Source: Microbacterium sp. oral taxon 186 str. F0373 (GTDB lineage: Bacteria; Actinomycetota; Actinomycetes; Actinomycetales; Microbacteriaceae). Taken from it: 64,000 bases of DNA. The DNA is taken from assembly GCF_000411455.1 (NCBI RefSeq), contig NZ_KE150458.1, forward strand, positions 124,001 through 188,000, written 5' to 3'. Position numbers and translations under genes: made by a program. Below the pieces are notes generated by a model, which did no database searches, was not told the DNA's origin, and saw only the letters and a list, made by a program, of their open reading frames with translations. Of the stretch, positions 1 to 7,244 are shown piece by piece (the first letter of the stretch is position 1; the number at the start of each line of letters is the position of its first letter).

Positions 1-512
1 AGGGGGCGGCCCTTGTCGAGCACGTCGGCAAGGTCACGGTAGCGGAACGTGCCCGCTTCCCCCGTGAGCAGTTGCGCGGTCGAGATCACCTTCGCGGGGT
101 CGATGTAGTTCGCGACGCCCTTCATGAACGCGGCGCTGACGCTGACGTCCGGGTAGAGTTCGCCTGCCGCCTCGACGACGATGGGCACGTCCTTGTCCTG
201 CAGCTGTGCCATCAGCGCGAGCGAGTCGGTGGAGATCACCGTGCGCTCACCGCGGCGGATCGCCGCGAGAAATGCGGCCGCCAGCGCCGCGAACGACTTG
301 CCCGACCCGGTCGGAGCCTGCCCAGCCGTGTGCCCGCGCCCTTCCATAGCCGCGACGATCGCACGGTGCAGGGCGTCCTGGCCCTCACGAGGCTTGGCGT
401 CGAGTAGGCCCGTGGTGATACGCACGGCGCGCGTCAGGAGCGCGGAGCTGTCTCCGATCGGGACGGTAGCGAGGTCGAGATCTGCGAGGGTCCCGGAGGA
501 GGCGAGGGTCAT
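1..512 (-). CDS. DinG/XPD-like DNA helicase, N-terminal part
   Basis: Partial gene running off the left edge; about 170 residues are visible. A Walker A motif (PTGSGKS, residues 67-73) follows a Q-motif-like stretch rich in Gln and Arg. Further on comes KGVANYIDP, resembling the KG-x-x-NY segment of the DinG/Rad3 (DEAD_2) superfamily 2 helicases. Such enzymes unwind DNA or remove R-loops 5'-3'. ATG 512 is chosen because it lies exactly 6 nt after the CCGTGCATGTG element. The Fe-S cysteines and C-terminal motifs are out of view, so DinG versus another superfamily 2 helicase cannot be settled. Confidence 0.75.
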   Translation of the reverse strand, partial: MTLASSGTLADLDLATVPIGDSSALLTRAVRITTGLLDAKPREGQDALHRAIVAAMEGRGHTAGQAPTGSGKSFAALAAAFLAAIRRGERTVISTDSLALMAQLQDKDVPIVVEAAGELYPDVSVSAAFMKGVANYIDPAKVISTAQLLTGEAGTFRYRDLADVLDKGRP

Positions 513-518
513 GGCTCT

Positions 519-529
519 CACATGCACGG
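519..529 (-). promoter_or_regulatory. M1 element (CCGTGCATGTG)
   Basis: Reads CCGTGCATGTG on the minus strand, 6 nt before ATG 512 of the helicase gene. No Shine-Dalgarno sequence separates them. Candidate -10 element of a leaderless promoter. Confidence 0.6.
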
Positions 530-537
530 CGCCGGAG

Positions 538-1146
538 CTACGAGGCGGATCGCTCCATCGCGGCGGTGCAGGCACGCTCGTCCGCCCTCGCGTGGAGGCC
601 TTCGAGCGTGCCGGAGTTATCGATGACCTCGTCGAAGTGGGCGGGCTCGAGGCTCCGCTCGGTCGAATGGGTTCCCGGGGCCGCCTCCATTGAAGGGCGG
701 CTCACCCACAGAGCGGTCCCGCCGAGCTCGCGAACCATTGCGAGCTCGTTCGGGATTCGGATGCCGGTGATGACGACAAGCTGCCCGGCTGCGAGGCGTG
801 CTGCGACACGCTCGCGCATCACGTTCACCCACGTGTCCTCGCCGAAGAACTCGCGGCCGCCTTCGCTGCCGTCCCGCTGCATGTACGCACGGAAGTCGCG
901 GATCGACTTCGCGTCCACGAAGCCGAGGCGGTCCACCAGCCGGGATGCGAGCCGAAAGCCTGGCCAGATTCGGAGGCGGATACCTTCGCGGATACGGACC
1001 TTGATCCACGGGTCGACGGCGAGCATGTGCTCGAGGATCGGATCGCTCATGCCGAGTTTCACGAAGCCGTGGCGGGCGACGAGCCTGTCCGCGTAGGCGT
1101 CCTTCCCGGAGCGGAGCCGACCGCCGAGGGCGATGAGTACGCTCAC
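538..1146 (-). CDS. Deoxynucleoside monophosphate kinase-like P-loop protein
   Basis: 202 residues. GTG 1146 overlaps the stop of the preceding gene (GTGA). The N-terminus has a P-loop (GGRLRSGKD, residues 8-16). The C-terminus has STERSL followed by an IDNSGTLEGL-type segment, seen in phage-type dNMP kinases and dephospho-CoA-kinase-like folds, where the end of the chain closes over the nucleotide. Such enzymes phosphorylate dNMPs to feed replication. It is the fourth gene of a minus-strand chain running from 2964 (nucleotidase, exonuclease, methyltransferase, kinase), which suggests nucleotide-pool control with the neighbouring nucleotidase. Substrate is inferred. Confidence 0.65.
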   Translation of the reverse strand: MSVLIALGGRLRSGKDAYADRLVARHGFVKLGMSDPILEHMLAVDPWIKVRIREGIRLRIWPGFRLASRLVDRLGFVDAKSIRDFRAYMQRDGSEGGREFFGEDTWVNVMRERVAARLAAGQLVVITGIRIPNELAMVRELGGTALWVSRPSMEAAPGTHSTERSLEPAHFDEVIDNSGTLEGLHARADERACTAAMERSAS

Positions 1147-1682
1147 GCGGCGGCGCCTTCCAGAACGAGGCTGGCAGAATGCACGTTGTGCAGCGGCACG
1201 AAGGTGCCGTCCAGACCTGAATCCCGCAGTGCTACAGCTGCCCAGTGCCCATACGCAACGAGGCACGACGGTGCGCCACTGTTGGATGCGGCACGGGTTC
1301 CGTCGGCACGATGGAAGTGCAGCCGCCCGTGGAGAAAAAGGACGCCGGTTGCCTTCTGCCAGACCTCGCGCACGAATCCGGCGGTCTCTGTGCGCGCAAA
1401 GACCAGCGCGACTCCACCGGCCGGGTGGTCGGCGAGCTTGGCCAGCCATGCCGACGTCTGGGCACCGTAGGGCGGGTTCAGCCAGACTCGGTCGCGTGCC
1501 CAATCAGCAGCGAGACCATCAACGGGAAGCTCGATGTGGCGCATCGCTGTTGGCCAGGGGCGGGGTGAGGGGGCCGCGCAGGGGTCTAGGTCGAACACGC
1601 CGATCGCGTCGATAAGTTCGGGCGGGGTGAGCCACGTGGTCGTGTCGGCCGCGGGGGACTGATGTGAACCCATGCCGGTCAC
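1143..1682 (-). CDS. Phage-type DNA N6-adenine methyltransferase (Dam family)
   Basis: 179 residues, the usual size of the phage Dam-type family. WLTPPELI near the N-terminus is typical, followed by FDLDPCA and the catalytic motif NPPY (residues 69-72, in VWLNPPYG). It would methylate adenine N6 in DNA using S-adenosylmethionine, for instance to protect the element from host restriction. GTG 1682 overlaps the exonuclease stop by 4 nt; ATG 1673 is an alternative start. No cognate endonuclease is nearby, so it is probably a solitary methylase. Confidence 0.8.
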   Translation of the reverse strand: MTGMGSHQSPAADTTTWLTPPELIDAIGVFDLDPCAAPSPRPWPTAMRHIELPVDGLAADWARDRVWLNPPYGAQTSAWLAKLADHPAGGVALVFARTETAGFVREVWQKATGVLFLHGRLHFHRADGTRAASNSGAPSCLVAYGHWAAVALRDSGLDGTFVPLHNVHSASLVLEGAAA

Positions 1683-2383
1683 GCAGCGGCCCCGACCTGT
1701 ACTGGCCAGCCGGGATCGACGTTCACGGTGGGGTCGTATCGGCGCAAGTATGCCTGCAAAGATGCGGATTGTTCAGCCCTCCAGCCGACCTGGGCAGCGT
1801 GGAGCTCCATGAGTGACAGGCCGCCGAGATCCGGGTGGGCGAGGAGCTTCTGGACGATCTTGCCGGCAGCGACGGCATCGGCCTTGGCGTTGTGCGCATC
1901 GTCGAGTTCGATGCCGTAGTGCGCAGCGACGGCGGTGAGCTGCCGGCTGCCGCGGCGATACTTGTCCACATGGCGGTCGAGCACGATCGAGTCGAGAACA
2001 GGGTGGCGGAGGGCGCCCGTCTCCGGCCAAGTGCTCGCACTGGAGTCGGCGATGCGACGGTCCTCCTCCGCGAGCACCGTGAGGTCGTACGCGAGGTTGT
2101 GCCCGGCGATAGGCAGCCGCTGGTACGACTCGAACAGGTGGCGCACGCGGGAGAGCGCCACGGCGAGCGGCACGCTGCCCTCCGCCGAGGCCTGCGCGGT
2201 GGTGATGCCGTGGACGGCGGTGGCTTCCGGGGGGATTACGAACCCGTCCGGGCGCACGAGCAGATCGACTTCACGCGAGATCGTGCCGTCCGCGCGCAGG
2301 ATGCCCGCGTACAGGGTGACGATCCGCGCGCTGAAAGCGTCGGGGCCAGTGGTCTCGAGATCGAAGATGATCATTTCGGTCAT
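1679..2383 (-). CDS. DEDDh 3'-5' exonuclease (DnaQ-like)
   Basis: 234 residues. The N-terminal exonuclease fold has all DEDDh residues in order: D8 and E10 (FDLETTG), D100 (HNLAYDL), H164 and D169 (HNAKADA). Homologues remove nucleotides 3'-5' in proofreading or repair. About 60 C-terminal residues beyond the fold (WRAEQ, LRRYDP) resemble the tail common in actinobacterial and phage exonucleases of this group. ATG 2383 overlaps the stop of the upstream nucleotidase gene (ATGA), so the two are probably translated together. Confidence 0.85.
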   Translation of the reverse strand: MTEMIIFDLETTGPDAFSARIVTLYAGILRADGTISREVDLLVRPDGFVIPPEATAVHGITTAQASAEGSVPLAVALSRVRHLFESYQRLPIAGHNLAYDLTVLAEEDRRIADSSASTWPETGALRHPVLDSIVLDRHVDKYRRGSRQLTAVAAHYGIELDDAHNAKADAVAAGKIVQKLLAHPDLGGLSLMELHAAQVGWRAEQSASLQAYLRRYDPTVNVDPGWPVQVGAAA

Positions 2384-2964
2384 GGGAGCTCCCTGATGAG
2401 TTCGAGGACGTCAGCGGCGTTCGTCCACTGACGCAGTCGCGGTCCGGGGATATGGAGGTTGTAGGGGTACTCGCCGTACAGCAGTTGCCGCCACCGGGGC
2501 GTGTAGTAGCCGGTGATGTTCGGCTTATCGTCGATGAGGATGTCGGCGATGAGGGTCGTCTTGTCTTCAACCAGCGCGGTCCGTGATGCGGCCGTCTGCC
2601 CGTGCACGCGCCGCATCCAGGCGAGCTTGTCGCCGGCGGAAGTACGCGAGGTGCGGTAGGGGGTGCTCGCGAACGTGATGTGGTGCCCAAGGCCGGTGAG
2701 CTCACGCAGGACACGGCGGGCGCCGGCGATGGGTGGGAGATCTCCGAAGAAGCCGTCGGCGGTGAAGACAGCTTCGATGATCTTGCCCTGGTGTGGTGTG
2801 AGGCCGGCGCGCATGTCCCAGTTGGCAAACCCACCATCGCGGAACCGTGGCATGCCCGCTGCTTCCTCGCCGCGGGCGTCCAGCTGTAGGTCGAAGGACT
2901 CGGTGAGCGCGGCGATCGTGCAGTCGATGTCGACTGAGATATGGAGTGGGCCGTTGATTCTCAT
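2380..2964 (-). CDS. 5'(3')-deoxyribonucleotidase-like HAD phosphatase
   Basis: 194 residues. It begins with the HAD loop VDIDCT (D12 nucleophile, D14), then FFGDLPPIAGA, a STP segment and a C-terminal ILIDDKP motif. This is the order in the NT5C-type deoxyribonucleotidases that remove phosphate from dNMPs. The family usually has G after D-x-D, where this protein has C. ATG 2964 is chosen, 7 nt after an M1 element; an upstream ATG inside the element (2976) is in frame but less likely. It heads the chain nucleotidase-exonuclease-methylase-kinase. Confidence 0.75.
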   Translation of the reverse strand: MRINGPLHISVDIDCTIAALTESFDLQLDARGEEAAGMPRFRDGGFANWDMRAGLTPHQGKIIEAVFTADGFFGDLPPIAGARRVLRELTGLGHHITFASTPYRTSRTSAGDKLAWMRRVHGQTAASRTALVEDKTTLIADILIDDKPNITGYYTPRWRQLLYGEYPYNLHIPGPRLRQWTNAADVLELIRELP

Positions 2965-2971
2965 CAGCCAC

Positions 2972-2982
2972 CACATGCACGG
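2972..2982 (-). promoter_or_regulatory. M1 element (CCGTGCATGTG)
   Basis: Minus-strand CCGTGCATGTG ending 7 nt before ATG 2964 of the nucleotidase gene. Candidate leaderless promoter for the four-gene chain that follows. Confidence 0.6.
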
Positions 2983-2985
2983 CGC

Positions 2986-3489
2986 TCAGCCGTCGTCGCG
3001 GAGAAGCCCGCGCTTGCGAGCCTGCTCGATGGTCTCGGCGGCTGTGCTTCGGGGATGGAGAGTGAGTGTGTAGCCGCGGTCGTCCTCGATCGCTTGGGGC
3101 GTTCCGGTAGCGTCGACGCGGGCGCGCACGGCTCCGACGTGGTCGATGGTGGGGACCATTCGACTGATCGAGGTGGGGGAGCTGTACCCCATAGCGTCCA
3201 TGAGACCGCGGACGGGCATCCCCTCCCCGCGCGCTTCCCCCGCCTTCACCCAGCGGAGGAAGTCAGTAGCTTCGGCTGCGCGCTGTGCCACGTAGAGCCG
3301 CGCGACGGCATGGTGGATCCCGTGCTCTGTGGCGAGGTCCTCAGCGAGGACGTCGATGGTCTGCTCAATCGCGAGCAGCACGCCTTCGGACAGCGCGGCG
3401 CCGACCCTCGCGACAGCCTCGGCGTCGGCGGTGAACCGGAGCATCGCCGCAGCGTCGTAGTTGTGGCTGAACCCGCCCCTACGTGCCAT
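2986..3489 (-). CDS. Hypothetical protein with winged-helix-like segment
   Basis: 167 residues, family not recognised. Residues about 90-125 (MPVRGLMDAMGYSSPTSISR) look like a helix-turn-helix recognition segment. The C-terminus is basic (ARKRGLLRD). ATG 3489 shares one base with the stop of a 12-codon leader ORF (TGATG), so initiation probably depends on ribosomes finishing that leader. A DNA-binding role is inference from the HTH-like segment alone. Confidence 0.65.
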   Translation of the reverse strand: MARRGGFSHNYDAAAMLRFTADAEAVARVGAALSEGVLLAIEQTIDVLAEDLATEHGIHHAVARLYVAQRAAEATDFLRWVKAGEARGEGMPVRGLMDAMGYSSPTSISRMVPTIDHVGAVRARVDATGTPQAIEDDRGYTLTLHPRSTAAETIEQARKRGLLRDDG

Positions 3490-3527
3490 CAGGCGGCCCG
3501 CCGGGTTGTGTGATGCGTCAGTTCCAT
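3489..3527 (-). CDS. 12-aa leader peptide MELTHHTTRRAA
   Basis: A 12-codon ORF with GGAAGG 7 nt upstream (3535-3540). Its TGA overlaps the ATG of the 167-aa gene by one base. It lies between an M1 element (3563-3573) and the main gene. Two comparable leaders occur at 9828-9854 and 12132-12173. Likely role: translational coupling rather than a functional peptide. Confidence 0.4.
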   Translation of the reverse strand: MELTHHTTRRAA

Positions 3528-3562
3528 GCCATGTCCTTCCGAGTGTGGCTCTCTCTGGACAT

Positions 3563-3573
3563 CACATGCACGG
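3563..3573 (-). promoter_or_regulatory. M1 element (CCGTGCATGTG)
   Basis: Minus-strand copy upstream of the 12-aa leader and the 167-aa gene. The predicted start of transcription 6-7 nt downstream leaves about a 30-nt leader with a Shine-Dalgarno sequence at 3535-3540. The palindrome GACACATGTGTGTC (3580-3593) sits 6 nt further upstream. Confidence 0.55.
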
Positions 3574-3579
3574 CGATCA

Positions 3580-3593
3580 GACACATGTGTGTC
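3580..3593. promoter_or_regulatory. Palindrome GACACATGTGTGTC, possible operator
   Basis: Arms GACACA/TGTGTC with 2-nt spacer, followed by CTATTG. Related sites at 32932-32945 and 56014-56029, and a weak one near 17361, share the arms and the AT-rich flank. It lies where the -35 region of the adjacent M1 promoter would be. Confidence 0.35.
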
Positions 3594-3881
3594 CTATTGC
3601 GATCGGTTCATCGGACCGACGTCGAACGCCGCGTCCAGGGACGCCTCCTGCGTGCGGCATAAGACGCAGCCAAACAGCTCGCCCGACAGAGCTCGGCGTG
3701 CGACGAGAGCGCGGAGCTCGTCCATGTGCGTTGCGCACAACAGAAGCGTCAACTCACAACCAGACCGGCATACCGCAACATGCTCGGCGGCGTGGTCGCT
3801 ACCGGGGAACTCACACGCCGCGGCAGCATCGATGGATGCGGCCAACTCGGCCGTGACCTCAGGTGCAAGGTTCGTCGGCAT
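3594..3881 (-). CDS. Small Cys-rich (zinc-binding) hypothetical protein
   Basis: 95 residues. Cys and His residues occur in pairs: CEFPGSDHAAEH, a C-x3-C, LLCATHMDEL and a late C-x2-C (FGCVLC). This pattern suggests a small zinc fold, as in many uncharacterised actinobacterial plasmid and phage proteins. ATG 3881 is chosen because AGAGGA lies 6 nt upstream of it. The M1 element at 3909-3919 is farther away, leaving an untranslated leader of about 20 nt. Confidence 0.6.
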   Translation of the reverse strand: MPTNLAPEVTAELAASIDAAAACEFPGSDHAAEHVAVCRSGCELTLLLCATHMDELRALVARRALSGELFGCVLCRTQEASLDAAFDVGPMNRSQ

Positions 3882-3908
3882 CGCTGATCCTCTCGTGCGT
3901 CTGAACAC

Positions 3909-3919
3909 CACATGCACGG
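3909..3919 (-). promoter_or_regulatory. M1 element (CCGTGCATGTG)
   Basis: Copy not directly at a start codon: ATG 3881 is 27 nt downstream and has its own Shine-Dalgarno sequence. This supports a transcriptional rather than translational role for the element. Confidence 0.55.
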
Positions 3920-4161
3920 CGATGAACGCATGTGAATAGGCATCCCTTCGCCCCGGTGCGCCCCTCTTTCTTGGCACGCCGACTCGCCCAGCGACTCAGC
4001 GATCCGGCGAAGATCGTCGACGAGCGGCCGAACACCGCCAGTAGAGATGCGCCCCACCTCGAATCGGACGGCGAGAAGCGGATCGACATCGAGCTGACCA
4101 GGATTTCCTCCGGCCCGCGAGAGACGGCACCGAGCTTTGGAGCGTGGTCCGAGGTCTCGGG
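3920..4161 (-). other. Gap with a possible decayed coding extension
   Basis: No confident gene. On the minus strand the frame of the preceding gene stays open after its TAG (4162-4164), with G/C-rich third positions, down to 3859. A start at ATG 4089 would give 76 residues, but its GGAGG is about 15 nt too far upstream. The frame also runs through the M1 element at 3909 into the next gene. It may be a former C-terminal extension cut off by a stop mutation. Confidence 0.25.
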
Positions 4162-4749
4162 CTACACCCGGTTCAGCTGCTCTGACGCTTCCCGGAACCC
4201 CTCTGCAGTCGCTCTGAGCGGCTCGCCGGTCCAGGGGACCGTGTCGGTGAAGTACGACTGGTGCAGGTGAGCGTCCGCCGCGGCGCGCTTGGCCATCGTC
4301 GCCGCACGCTCTGCCGAGCAGACGACGGGCGCGGAGTCGTAGCGGTGCCAGGTCGAGCCCTCGCGGTCCAGGTGCGCCGTCATCAGAAACGCGCCTGGCT
4401 CTGCGGAGACGAACTGCTCCGTCTCCGTGACTATGCGCATCTCGGTCTCACTGGCGTGAGCGGGGTAGACGTATTGGACGGTGGTGAGGTATCGACCGTC
4501 GACGAGGCGGTGCTCTTCGGCGAACGTCCACACAGACCCTGCCTGGTCGTCGCTGAGCACCATGGAATGCAGGGTCGGCTCGTCCGGCATCACGCTGCGA
4601 TGCGTGATCGGCTCGTCAGAGTACGGCGCCACCGTCGCACGGCAGCCGTCGACGAGCGGAACGTCGGGGGCGCTGTTCGATTTCGTGGCGAACTGGCCGC
4701 TGACAGCACGCGGGTGCACAGCCTCGAACGTGGAATCGGTGATGGTCAT
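4162..4749 (-). CDS. Tagged hypothetical protein (HPR...NSAP N-terminus)
   Basis: 195 residues. The N-terminus carries the window's recurring module: E-A-V-HPR at residues 9-14, GQF and then K-x-NSAP. The remainder shares no recognisable family; it is acidic, has a beta-rich look and has no membrane segment. ATG 4749 is preceded by a triple GGAGAC repeat that supplies a Shine-Dalgarno sequence. The stop of the upstream DUF7007-like tagged gene is 23 nt away, so two tagged genes are adjacent and probably cotranscribed. Confidence 0.7.
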   Translation of the reverse strand: MTITDSTFEAVHPRAVSGQFATKSNSAPDVPLVDGCRATVAPYSDEPITHRSVMPDEPTLHSMVLSDDQAGSVWTFAEEHRLVDGRYLTTVQYVYPAHASETEMRIVTETEQFVSAEPGAFLMTAHLDREGSTWHRYDSAPVVCSAERAATMAKRAAADAHLHQSYFTDTVPWTGEPLRATAEGFREASEQLNRV

Positions 4750-4772
4750 CGTCTCCGTCTCCGTCTCCGGGG

Positions 4773-6218
4773 TCAGGCGGGCAGGGTGGCCGCGCACTCT
4801 CGGGCTAGCAGGTCAGCCTTCAGCTGTTCGGGCGTCGGTTCTGCTGCTTTCCGAGCGGCCTCGTGGCGGGCGTAGGCCTCCTGGCTGATCTGTCGCAAGC
4901 GTGTAGCCTCGGCGGCGAGCTTCGCAGCACGAGCCTTCGCCTTCTCGTCGCGCCACACCTCGTAGTTGCCGCCCTGGGTCTCGGCTTCGAGCTTCGACAG
5001 CGCTACGGAGTACGCCTGTTGGGCAGCGTGCCACTCGGAACGCGTATCCGGGAGGGAACGCGACAGGTAGTCCCAGGTCGCCTTGGAGATGGGGATGCTG
5101 CCGGAGGGGATCGACACGCTGTACTGCAGGCGCGTGCGGTCTGTCCACGCGGAGAGCCCCTCCACGCCGTCCTCTTCGACGAGCTCGCGGAGAGTCCGCG
5201 TGCGCCCGTCCTGGAGCTTCCAGCGCTTCCCGAGATCGCCCCACACGCGCTCATTGGCGGCCCGGGTCATGACGGGGTCCGCCATGAACTCGTGGAGGCC
5301 TGGCAACGCCACCTTGTGCAGTGTCGGAGCCAGCTCCGGGGCAGCCTTCGGCGCCGGTGGCAGCTGCGCGTGGCGCGTCAGGTCGACCGCGAATCGTCCA
5401 TCGCGTCCCCGATCGCCGTCACGGCGTGACTCGTACTCGGCCTTCGGAATGAGGTACTCGCCCTCGGCGCCGTCGGACTTACGGCGTGCGGTCACGCGCA
5501 CGAGATCGGGGTCAGACTCGGCCTTGCGTGCGGAGGTGACGACGAAGTCCGTCTCGTGAGCCTTCGCCCAGATCAGGATGTCCTTCTGTCTCGACTCGCC
5601 TGGCTCGAGCTCTCGCCCGTTCGCCACCTCCCACTTGTCGGGGAACCGGTCCTTGATCGACTGATCGGAGTCTGCCTGCAACGACTCGGGCGTCCATCGA
5701 TCGCGCTTGTGGGGGAGCGCGGCGAACTCTGCGGGGAAGTATCGGAGCGGGATGTTGATCTCGCAGTCTTCTTCGTACCAGCCGGAGGAGTTGCGCAGGG
5801 GAAGGGGGATCATCTTGTTGCGCCCGGGAGACAGCTTCACACCGCCGTGACCGCTGGTCCCGACGGTGTTGATACCGGGGGCGACCTCGGTGACGGAGTC
5901 CGCTGCACCCCAGGGGGTCCGCGACCCGATCTGGACGCTGTTCTGCCCCCAACGTGCGATCTCGGCGCGATGGGCGGCGGCGTCTGCCGCGAGCTCGCCG
6001 AAGTCAGCAGCGACCGGGCATAGCGCCCCGCTCACGTCGTCGCAGGCCTCGCACTGGAGGTCATCGCCCAACTCTCCGCCGTGCCGCGGGCAGGTGGAAC
6101 GCGCTTCGGCGTCCGCGACGGTCAGGGATCCGCTGGGCGCGCTGTTTGTCTTCTCCCGGAACTGGCCGGCGTTTGTGGCCTGGCCGCGCGGGTGGAGGGT
6201 CTCGTCGAAGGAGGTCAT
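4773..6218 (-). CDS. Tagged protein with DUF7007-like domain
   Basis: 481 residues. Residues 4-28 form the tag (FDETLHPR, GQF, K-x-NSAP). A Cys cluster follows (C-x-RHGG, C-x2-C, C). Then comes a region with WG...PGINTVGTSGHGG and GWYEEDCE, which resembles DUF7007 as found in actinobacterial plasmids and phages. The C-terminal 120 residues are rich in Ala, Glu and Lys and probably form a long helix or coiled coil. Start ATG 6218 is exactly 6 nt after an M3 element; ATG 6227 lies inside the element. Function unknown. Confidence 0.7.
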   Translation of the reverse strand: MTSFDETLHPRGQATNAGQFREKTNSAPSGSLTVADAEARSTCPRHGGELGDDLQCEACDDVSGALCPVAADFGELAADAAAHRAEIARWGQNSVQIGSRTPWGAADSVTEVAPGINTVGTSGHGGVKLSPGRNKMIPLPLRNSSGWYEEDCEINIPLRYFPAEFAALPHKRDRWTPESLQADSDQSIKDRFPDKWEVANGRELEPGESRQKDILIWAKAHETDFVVTSARKAESDPDLVRVTARRKSDGAEGEYLIPKAEYESRRDGDRGRDGRFAVDLTRHAQLPPAPKAAPELAPTLHKVALPGLHEFMADPVMTRAANERVWGDLGKRWKLQDGRTRTLRELVEEDGVEGLSAWTDRTRLQYSVSIPSGSIPISKATWDYLSRSLPDTRSEWHAAQQAYSVALSKLEAETQGGNYEVWRDEKAKARAAKLAAEATRLRQISQEAYARHEAARKAAEPTPEQLKADLLARECAATLPA

Positions 6219-6224
6219 GTCCAC

Positions 6225-6235
6225 CATGAGTGCGG
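6225..6235 (-). promoter_or_regulatory. M3 element (CCGCACTCATG)
   Basis: CCGCACTCATG plus GTGGAC, then ATG 6218. It starts 2 nt after the stop of the RNase H gene. The same design precedes tagged genes at 38683 and 61977. Confidence 0.5.
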
Positions 6236-6237
6236 CC

Positions 6238-7212
6238 TCATGCAGCGTGTGCCTGCTCGAGCATGTGGTCCTGGTATGCCTGTCGCGCCTCGCGGGTCGC
6301 CTCGTGCCAGTTCGTTGTCTGGAGGGTCTCCCTCGCGCCGTCGACGATCTGCTGGCAAAGGACCTTGATCTGGTGCTCGTCCAGGTCGGATCGGACGGCA
6401 CGGTGGCGCTGGAGGGCGAGGCGGTCAGCCACATCGTTGAGGACGTGTCCCTGATGGCTTCGCACCCAAATGAGTTCGAGACGCCCTGTGCGAATGAGCG
6501 CTCTGGCGTTTGCGAGCTCCTCCTCATGGATCTTGTGATGGACGTAGGCGCCGTTCATGACAGCGTCGATCGCGTTGAGGCTGTCGACGAACAACACGGC
6601 GCGGAAGTACGCGCCCTGCGTCCGGAACATCCTCACGAACGAGGCGATAGCCATCACCTCGGAAGCGAGGATGTTGGTGTGTGACCGCGCCACGTGCCAA
6701 TCGCCCTCAGATGTGACCCACGAGTAGGCCCCATTCCCGTAGGTCGGGTGGACTGATCCGTCGCTCGCGGCATACATGACACGTTTGACGTACTCGGCGT
6801 GCTCGTAGCGAGCGATGTCCTCCCGGAGGCGTGCGCGGACAGCGTGAGCCCAGTCAGCGGAGGAGTTCAGTTCGATCAGATCGGCGGGAGCGAATCGGGT
6901 GTCATGAAGTCTCTCGGTGATCGCGTCCCGCAGCGCGATGGCGAAGCATCGGAGCGACACAGGACCTTCGGGTGCCCGTTCCGATACCCAGTCGGTGACA
7001 GCGCGGGTGAGGCCGCCGAGGACATCTTCTCCGCGTGTACGCGCCTGCAGGAACCGCTTCTGCTCACCCGAAGACAGATCTCGGATGCACCAGGCGACGG
7101 CGCTATCGCCGATAACACTGACGACGTCGAAAGAGCGCATCATGCGGACGTGCGCGGGGCGCGTCAGCAGCGCCGGTGTGGGCGCCGGCGCTTGGGACTC
7201 GATACTCGTCAT
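6238..7212 (-). CDS. RNase H-domain protein
   Basis: 324 residues. The C-terminal half (about 146-270) has the RNase HI acidic set in order: D151 (ASDGS), E185 (LASEVMAI), D210 (FVDSLNA) and D260 or D263 (NDVADRLA), with HQGH before the last. RNase H cuts RNA in RNA-DNA hybrids. The N-terminal 145 residues are not recognised and may be a separate domain. The gene sits between the tagged gene and a 407-aa gene, close to helicase and exonuclease genes, which fits primer or R-loop processing. Confidence 0.8.
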   Translation of the reverse strand: MTSIESQAPAPTPALLTRPAHVRMMRSFDVVSVIGDSAVAWCIRDLSSGEQKRFLQARTRGEDVLGGLTRAVTDWVSERAPEGPVSLRCFAIALRDAITERLHDTRFAPADLIELNSSADWAHAVRARLREDIARYEHAEYVKRVMYAASDGSVHPTYGNGAYSWVTSEGDWHVARSHTNILASEVMAIASFVRMFRTQGAYFRAVLFVDSLNAIDAVMNGAYVHHKIHEEELANARALIRTGRLELIWVRSHQGHVLNDVADRLALQRHRAVRSDLDEHQIKVLCQQIVDGARETLQTTNWHEATREARQAYQDHMLEQAHAA

Positions 7213-7217
7213 ATCCA

Positions 7218-7228
7218 CACACGAGCGG
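7218..7228 (-). promoter_or_regulatory. M-like element (CCGCTCGTGTG)
   Basis: Fits the CCG-N5-GTG outline and ends 5 nt before ATG 7212 of the RNase H gene. Only one copy, so weaker than M1-M3. Confidence 0.3.
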
Positions 7229-7244
7229 CACACACCCGAAGGTG

